NCBI GenBank assembly: GCA_031553655.1
Contig: JAVBLG010000007.1
Span: 14,787 to 78,786, forward strand
Origin: JAVBLG01 sp031553655
GTDB taxonomy: Bacteria; Desulfobacterota; Desulfovibrionia; Desulfovibrionales; Desulfovibrionaceae
Reading direction: 5' to 3'
DNA: 64,000 bases
The notes under the pieces were generated by a model. The model was not told where the DNA came from. It did no database searches and was given only the letters and a program-made list of their open reading frames with translations. How positions within the stretch are numbered: the stretch's first letter is position 1; every line of letters starts with the position of its first letter. The translations under genes were made by a program, and so were the position numbers. This document shows positions 63,754-64,000 of this stretch, piece after piece.

Positions 63754-64000
63754 ATCGGCATAGTAATTTTCCTCGACAGGGCGATCGAATAAATATGTTA
63801 CAAGATGTTTCAGATGTCGTTTTTTCTTTACGGCCTGATAAAAAGTTTAGGAAAAGAGGGATGGGGGGTCCGGGGGGAGGGGGTAAAAAACAGATGAAAA
63901 GGGTTTTTTGACCAGCCCCCCCCCCCCCCGGCCGAAAAAAGAAATTCCAGGGTTTTTTGATTTAAAAACCTTGGCGGAAAAAGAAAAATAAATAGAAAAG
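63754..64000. other. Gene-free, low-complexity window end
   Basis: No gene. It contains G-runs (63861-63885), a run of 14 C (63916-63929) and several A- and T-runs. Part (63839-63885) resembles an inverted, decayed copy of the long G/C-rich hairpin repeat. The homopolymers suggest sequencing or assembly error near a contig end. Confidence 0.6.

Noticed and set aside
1..64000. CRISPR array
   Set aside because: No direct repeats with regular spacers were seen; the repeats present are scattered palindromes.
1..64000. tRNA, rRNA or tmRNA genes
   Set aside because: Intergenic gaps were read for cloverleaf or rRNA-like sequence, especially near smpB; none was recognised. Small RNA genes without known sequence could be missed.

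Overview
The window reads as chromosomal DNA of a Desulfovibrionaceae-like bacterium (Desulfobacterota). This is inferred from gene content and not from a marker gene: a flagellar gene pair (flgA, flgH), a HPr/enzyme I/mannose-type EIID cluster, a TrmD with an extra C-terminal SPOUT domain, a TAXI-type TRAP transporter with a DUF1850 partner, a four-subunit 2-oxoglutarate:ferredoxin oxidoreductase, and glycolate/lactate oxidase-type GlcD/GlcF. No rRNA, tRNA, CRISPR array, prophage or transposase gene was found.

Layout. 1-1.9 kb: end of a flagellar P/L-ring operon. 2.2-5.9 kb: a glycosyltransferase, a zinc-ribbon protein, gpmI and rsfS. 6.1-9.5 kb: smpB and a PTS cluster (ptsI, ptsH, EIID). 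9.7-15.4 kb: a minus-strand RNA/translation block (rsmI, yraN, rnhB, rplS, trmD) plus a 4-OT tautomerase and a Csd4/Pgp1-type M99 peptidase. 15.6-21 kb: the rpmH-rnpA-yidD-yidC-jag-mnmE block, without dnaA. 21.1-24.4 kb: a CofD/YvcK-fold protein between two exonucleases, then an unknown membrane protein. 24.5-44 kb: central carbon and organic-acid metabolism (gabD, DUF1850 and TRAP-TAXI, GntR, korDABC, sucCD, two DASS carriers, glcDF, a LarA-like protein). 44.1-50.6 kb: a GntR-controlled module (DASS carrier, HpcH/HpaI aldolase, aconitase, RraA-like aldolase) with eight TTGTATACAA-like operators. 50.7-53.9 kb: a broken citrate lyase locus that keeps citC, citG and citX but only the tail of citF. 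54-63.8 kb: a class V aminotransferase, purE, purD, a PaaK-type CoA ligase, two small unknowns, a GT-C-like membrane protein, an AbgA-like amidohydrolase and a CNNM/CBS protein. The last ~200 bases look like poor-quality sequence.

How the genes fit together. DASS and TRAP carriers would bring in carboxylates. GlcDF and the LarA-like protein would oxidise or epimerise 2-hydroxy acids. Aconitase, the Kor complex and SucCD would run citrate or 2-oxoglutarate to succinate with ATP, and GabD feeds succinate from succinate semialdehyde. This is inference from family and neighbourhood.

The most unusual signal is not a gene. Intergenic regions carry a family of ~120-156 bp imperfect palindromes. The outer stem starts in or next to the host gene's stop codon. 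A loosely conserved pair of marks (GTCAA-like, then TTTCCTTGCC-like) frames an inner stem whose sequence changes from copy to copy while staying self-complementary. Eight clear copies share one orientation relative to the host gene. At least three other palindrome families are present, one of which also lies on stop codons.
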